In this document: piece after piece, positions 60,724 to 64,000 of the stretch
Position numbering within the stretch: position 1 is the first letter of the stretch
Layout: each line of letters starts with the position of its first letter
From: Chitinophaga sp. YR573
GTDB lineage: Bacteria; Bacteroidota; Bacteroidia; Chitinophagales; Chitinophagaceae
DNA length: 64,000 nt
Assembly: GCF_900110995.1 (NCBI RefSeq)
Contig: NZ_FOJF01000001.1
Span: 575,199-639,198 of the forward strand
Direction: 5' to 3'
Position numbers and translations under genes: made by a program
Notes under the pieces: generated by a model
What the model saw: only the letters and a program-made list of their open reading frames with translations
The model's database searches: none
Told to the model about the DNA's origin: nothing

Positions 60724-61905
60724 TTAATGAAAAGCGTCTAAACCGGTTATATCCTGCCCTGTAATAAGCAGATGAATTTCATGCGTGCCTTCATAGGTAA
60801 TCACACTTTCCAGATTCATCATGTGGCGCATAATAGGGTATTCCCCGGTGATACCCATACCCCCCAGCATAGATCGTGCATCTCGGGCTATTTTAGTGGC
60901 AATTTCACAGGAATTACGCTTTGCCATGGATATCTGTGCAGGCGTAGCCTTTCCTTCATTTTTAAGTACTCCCAACCGCCAGTTCAGCAACTGTGCCTTT
61001 GTGATCTCTGTGATCATCTCTGCCAGCTTTTTCTGTGTTAACTGGAAACTACCGATAGGTTTACCGAACTGAATACGTTCTTTTGAATAACGCAAAGCTG
61101 CATCATAACAATCCATTGCCGCACCTACTACTCCCCAGGCAATACCATAGCGGGCAGATGAAAGACAACTTAACGGGCCTTTCAATCCTTTTACATTAGG
61201 GAGAATATTTGATTTGGGAACTTTTACGTTGTCGAATACCAGTTCGCCGGTAGCACTGGCCCGCAGGCTCCATTTACCTTTGGTTTCCGGAGTAGTAAAT
61301 CCCTGCATACCTCTTTCCACAATGATACCACGGATAGTACCGGTTTCATCTTTGGCCCATACAACAGCCACCTGTGCAAAAGGTGCATTGGAGATCCACA
61401 TTTTAGCGCCGTTGAGGATAACATGATCATCTCCGGCATCGCGGAAGTTGGTAATCATGCTGGAAGGATCAGAGCCGTAGTCTGGTTCTGTAAGGCCAAA
61501 ACATCCCATCCATTCTCCACTTGCCAGTTTGGGCAGGAATTTACGTTTCTGCTCTTCGCTGCCGAAGGTAAAAATGGGATACATCACCAGCGATCCCTGT
61601 ACAGAAGCAGTAGAACGGATACCGCTGTCACCTCTTTCCAGTTCCTGCATCATGAGTCCGTATGCGATATGGTCCATTCCACCCCCACCGTATTCCTGGG
61701 GGATAGTAGGCCCGAAACATCCCATCTCTCCCAAACCTTTAATGATCTGTTTGGGAAAAGTTGCCTGTTGACAAGCATCTTCAATAATGGGAGACACCTC
61801 TTTCTTCACCCATTGGCGCACGGTATCGCGCACTAAAAGGTGTTCCGGAGTGAGCAGATCATCTACCTGAAAATAATCGGGGGATTGAAACAAGTCTTTC
61901 AGCAT
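60724..61905 (-). CDS. Acyl-CoA dehydrogenase (glutaryl-CoA dehydrogenase-like)
   Basis: A 393-residue flavoenzyme. N-terminal helical domain with LVRDTVRQWVKKEVSPII and GCFGPTIPQEYGGGGMDHIAYGL, FAD-contacting CFGLTEPDYGSDPSSM and KMWISNAPFAQVAVVWAK, and C-terminal helices with GMGITGEYPIMRHMMNLESVITYEGTHEIHLLITG, where the glutamate of TYEGTHE is the catalytic base, as in glutaryl-CoA dehydrogenases. Oxidation of a glutaryl- or short acyl-CoA is likely. The ATG at 61905 (MLKDLFQSP) is preferred over one 13 residues earlier. It starts 25 bases after pyrF on the same strand. Confidence 0.92.
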   Translation of the reverse strand: MLKDLFQSPDYFQVDDLLTPEHLLVRDTVRQWVKKEVSPIIEDACQQATFPKQIIKGLGEMGCFGPTIPQEYGGGGMDHIAYGLMMQELERGDSGIRSTASVQGSLVMYPIFTFGSEEQKRKFLPKLASGEWMGCFGLTEPDYGSDPSSMITNFRDAGDDHVILNGAKMWISNAPFAQVAVVWAKDETGTIRGIIVERGMQGFTTPETKGKWSLRASATGELVFDNVKVPKSNILPNVKGLKGPLSCLSSARYGIAWGVVGAAMDCYDAALRYSKERIQFGKPIGSFQLTQKKLAEMITEITKAQLLNWRLGVLKNEGKATPAQISMAKRNSCEIATKIARDARSMLGGMGITGEYPIMRHMMNLESVITYEGTHEIHLLITGQDITGLDAFH

Positions 61906-61930
61906 GTGGAGAACGTTATGCTGTAATATA

Positions 61931-62755
61931 CTAAATGTCGGCAAATGCAGCTTCCAGGTATTCCGCCATCTCCCTTTGTAATTCCTGGGCAGCTATACGG
62001 GCATCCTGAGCAAAGTCTTCTCCGTTACCGGCATAGATGATGGAACGACTGGCATTTACCAGCAGACCACAGTCTTTGTTCATAGCATTGGCAGAGATTT
62101 CCTGTAAGCTACCACCCTGAGCGCCAACACCTGGCACCAGGAAGAAGTGATCAGGCACCAGCTGACGGATATGTGCCAGCTGAGCAGGGTCATTGGTAGC
62201 ACCGATGACAAACATCAGGTTATCCGGAGTTCCCCAGCTCATACCGGTTTTGAGTACCTTTTCATAAAGGTATTCGCCACCCATCTGCTGCATCTGGAAG
62301 TCACTGTTGCCTTCATTGGAAGTAAGGCCCAGCATAATAGTCCATTTTTCATGGAAGGAAAGGAAAGGCAGTACACTGTCGCGGCCCATATAGGGAGCAA
62401 CAGTCACAGCATCGAACTTATATGTTTCGAAGAAGGTTTTAGCGTACTGGGTAGAGGTATTACCAATATCCCCGCGTTTAGCGTCTGCGATGGTGAATAA
62501 ACCGGAAGGGATGTATTCAACGGTACGTTGCAGACTTTCCCATCCACGGATGCCCATACACTCATAAAAAGCGGTATTGATCTTATAAGACACACAAAGG
62601 TCTTTTGTAGCATCAATAATGGCTTTATTAAAAGCAAATATCGGATCTGGATAAGAAAGCAGGTGGCGGGGAATCTTATTTAAGTCTGTATCAAGCCCAA
62701 CACAGAGATAAGATTGCTTTTCCTTTATCAGATTCACCAATTCCTGTCGGTTCAT
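61931..62755 (-). CDS. pyrF: Orotidine-5'-phosphate decarboxylase
   Basis: A 274-residue OMP decarboxylase of the longer type-2 form: [16 protein letters not shown] at the substrate-binding start, [21 protein letters not shown] with the catalytic lysine/aspartate cluster near 92-97, [14 protein letters not shown], and [12 protein letters not shown] with the phosphate-binding loop. It makes UMP in pyrimidine synthesis. Bacteroidota commonly carry this form. It is transcribed with the acyl-CoA dehydrogenase gene by position only; there is no metabolic link. Confidence 0.95.
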   Translation of the reverse strand: MNRQELVNLIKEKQSYLCVGLDTDLNKIPRHLLSYPDPIFAFNKAIIDATKDLCVSYKINTAFYECMGIRGWESLQRTVEYIPSGLFTIADAKRGDIGNTSTQYAKTFFETYKFDAVTVAPYMGRDSVLPFLSFHEKWTIMLGLTSNEGNSDFQMQQMGGEYLYEKVLKTGMSWGTPDNLMFVIGATNDPAQLAHIRQLVPDHFFLVPGVGAQGGSLQEISANAMNKDCGLLVNASRSIIYAGNGEDFAQDARIAAQELQREMAEYLEAAFADI

Positions 62756-62870
62756 AAAGTATCAATTTGGGGCGCGAAGTTAAGCAATATTACTTGTCTT
62801 TGTCAGCCATAGGTGGCTTTTCGTTCATTTAAAGTTCCGGTATTTTATTTAATATACGAAAATCCGGTTG

Positions 62871-62906
62871 TTTTTTTTGATGATGCTTCGCACCCATCAA
62901 AAAAAA
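62871..62906. repeat. Perfect 12-bp hairpin with GCTTCGCACC-containing loop
   Basis: TTTTTTTTGATG (62871-62882) pairs with CATCAAAAAAAA (62895-62906) around ATGCTTCGCACC. It lies in the 249-bp gap between pyrF and the isomerase-like gene, and a further GCTTCGCC motif follows at 62924. It resembles the hairpin at 60692 in loop sequence, not in stem sequence, and could be part of an interspersed repeat family or a terminator or attenuator for the downstream gene. Confidence 0.5.
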
Positions 62907-63004
62907 CTAAAAAGGTATTGCAGAGCTTCGCCTTGTACCCAAAAATCAAACTGAGTCTTTTTGGATTTATAAAATATTGTTCCTAACTTTTACCATCCTC
63001 GTTT

Positions 63005-63874
63005 ATGAAAAATAACATGAAAAACTACCTCAGATGGCCATTTTGCGCCATATTCTTCCTTGTTTTGCAATCGAATGCACAAACAAAGTTACCCATGCTT
63101 GGGATGACTACCTCTTACAAGAATGACAGTCTTTTATATGCTGAAGGGTTTACCTATATAGAAGAAACGGTCACCAGGATCTTATCGCCTGATATTCCGG
63201 AAGATACGTTCCGTTTGCGGTTACAGCAGATCCGCAAAATGCGCTGTAAACTGGAGAACTGTAACGGGTTCTTTCCCGGAACCATGAAGCTGGTTGGCCC
63301 GGCAGTAAATGAAAACCAGGTACTTACGTACGTGGATAAGGTGATGCAGCGGGCGAAGATTACCGGGATAAAGACAATTGTATTAGGAAGCGGGACGGCC
63401 CGGAATATCCCGGATGGGATTAATCATGATAGTGTGCGGGTACAATTTGTGAACCTATGCCGGAAAATGGCAGTGATAGCCGCCCGTTATGATTGTACCA
63501 TTGCCATTGAGAACCTGAACACCACAGAGACCAACTTTGTGAATACCCTTGCCGAAGCCAATGATATCGTGAATGCTGTTCATCATCCTTATTTTAAGTT
63601 AACAGCAGATATCTATCATATGCTGAAGGAGCATGAGACCGCTGATAATATTGAAAAGGCCGGCAAAAACCTGGTGCATTGCCATATTGCTGAAAGAGAA
63701 AAGAGAACGGCTCCCGGCGTGGCCGGTGATGATTTCAGACCCTATATGCTGGCACTGCATCATATTGGCTTTACGGGGAAGATCAGCCTGGAATGCCGCT
63801 GGGATAATATGGAAAAACAGGGGAAACCTGCCCTGGAGTACTTACGCAATCAAATCATCTCATCTTATAAATAA
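63005..63874 (+). CDS. Exported sugar phosphate isomerase/epimerase-like protein
   Basis: A 289-residue AP-endonuclease-2-fold (TIM-barrel) protein with an N-terminal signal-like segment (YLRWPFCAIFFLVLQSNAQ). Barrel motifs: ITGIKTIVLGSGTARNIPDG, CTIAIENLNTTETNF with the metal-binding glutamate, FKLTADIYHMLKE, LVHCHIAER with a conserved histidine, and ISLECRWDN. Members isomerise or epimerise sugars. ATGs at 63005 and 63017 are both possible. It is followed 6 bases later by a Gfo/Idh/MocA gene, so the pair probably forms one sugar-processing operon continuing beyond the window. Confidence 0.85.
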   Translation: MKNNMKNYLRWPFCAIFFLVLQSNAQTKLPMLGMTTSYKNDSLLYAEGFTYIEETVTRILSPDIPEDTFRLRLQQIRKMRCKLENCNGFFPGTMKLVGPAVNENQVLTYVDKVMQRAKITGIKTIVLGSGTARNIPDGINHDSVRVQFVNLCRKMAVIAARYDCTIAIENLNTTETNFVNTLAEANDIVNAVHHPYFKLTADIYHMLKEHETADNIEKAGKNLVHCHIAEREKRTAPGVAGDDFRPYMLALHHIGFTGKISLECRWDNMEKQGKPALEYLRNQIISSYK

Positions 63875-63880
63875 CACATA

Positions 63881-64000
63881 ATGAAATCACGTCGTGAATT
63901 CCTCAAACAATCACTGCTCACCGGCGCTGGTGTTACTATCAGCGCAATGGGACTACCTGCCAGCAGTTATGCCCGCATCATGGGCGCTAACGACAGGGTT
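63881..64000 (+). CDS. Gfo/Idh/MocA-like oxidoreductase, 5' part only (truncated by window end)
   Basis: The first 40 codons are present: MKSRREFLKQSLLTGAGVTI, a twin-arginine signal (SRREF), then SAMGLPASSYARIMGANDRV, the usual run-in to the Rossmann domain in Tat-exported Gfo/Idh/MocA proteins. The rest lies outside the window. The identification is from the Tat motif, the typical GANDRV ending and the neighbouring isomerase-like gene; another Tat-exported enzyme cannot be excluded. Confidence 0.65.
   Translation, partial: MKSRREFLKQSLLTGAGVTISAMGLPASSYARIMGANDRV

Overview
The window looks like a chromosomal segment of a Bacteroidota bacterium, most likely of the family Chitinophagaceae (Chitinophaga-like). 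This is inferred from the gene types (ECF sigma/FecR pair, many secreted glycoside hydrolases and lipoproteins, Bacteroidota-style Wza/Wzc/Wzx exopolysaccharide genes, type-2 PyrF), from TAnnTTTG promoter boxes and from tRNAs without an encoded CCA. No species can be named from sequence alone.

Layout. 1-4.0 kb: an SDR protein without the usual catalytic tyrosine, a RING-like/TerD-like protein, a tRNA-shaped gene whose anticodon loop carries 49 extra nucleotides, and a pentapeptide-repeat protein. 4.0-19.9 kb: an exopolysaccharide locus. Two methyltransferase genes lie on the minus strand; twelve tightly packed or overlapping genes lie on the plus strand (acyltransferase, Wza-like exporter, Wzc-like autokinase, Wzx flippase, Wzy-like polymerase, glycosyltransferases, further methyltransferases and a WbaP-type initiating transferase). 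19.9-28.2 kb: lipoproteins, a GH2 enzyme, a HEAT protein with a Tat-exported Gfo/Idh/MocA oxidoreductase, and a divergent AraC regulator. 28.4-30.5 kb: an ECF sigma factor and FecR anti-sigma factor with no SusC/SusD partner next to them.

30.3-47.2 kb holds two divergent operons. The minus-strand one encodes a large CHASE3/GAF hybrid kinase, CheR, CheB, a REC-kinase, an SGNH hydrolase and a small charged protein. The plus-strand one encodes a stand-alone receiver, a membrane HEAT protein, two tandem processive GT2 synthases (QxxRW), a TPR/beta-barrel outer-membrane protein and a DUF4838-like hydrolase. I infer a two-synthase polysaccharide secretion machine resembling Pga or cellulose systems in architecture, under adjacent sensory control. 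47.2-53.8 kb: a nested inverted-repeat element, GH51, tRNA-Gly(GCC), a GT2 enzyme, a sensor kinase and a large lipoprotein followed by a decayed kinase 3' end.

53.8-56.9 kb is the most unusual part. Three tiny genes encode lysine-rich peptides of 45-53 residues that start MQ and share an L-x-WYF core. Two have a shared structured leader, and two are each followed by a convergent gene for paralogous HTH proteins. Upstream of each HTH gene lies a pair of 15-bp palindromes about 30 bp apart and a short membrane-protein gene, intact in one cassette and apparently decayed in the other. I recognise no described system with this organisation. 57.0-64.0 kb returns to housekeeping and accessory genes: tRNA-Leu(GAG), a HAD phosphatase, a DUF4136 lipoprotein, an outer-membrane barrel, ApbE, an acyl-CoA dehydrogenase, PyrF, a sugar isomerase-like protein and a truncated Gfo/Idh/MocA gene at the window edge.
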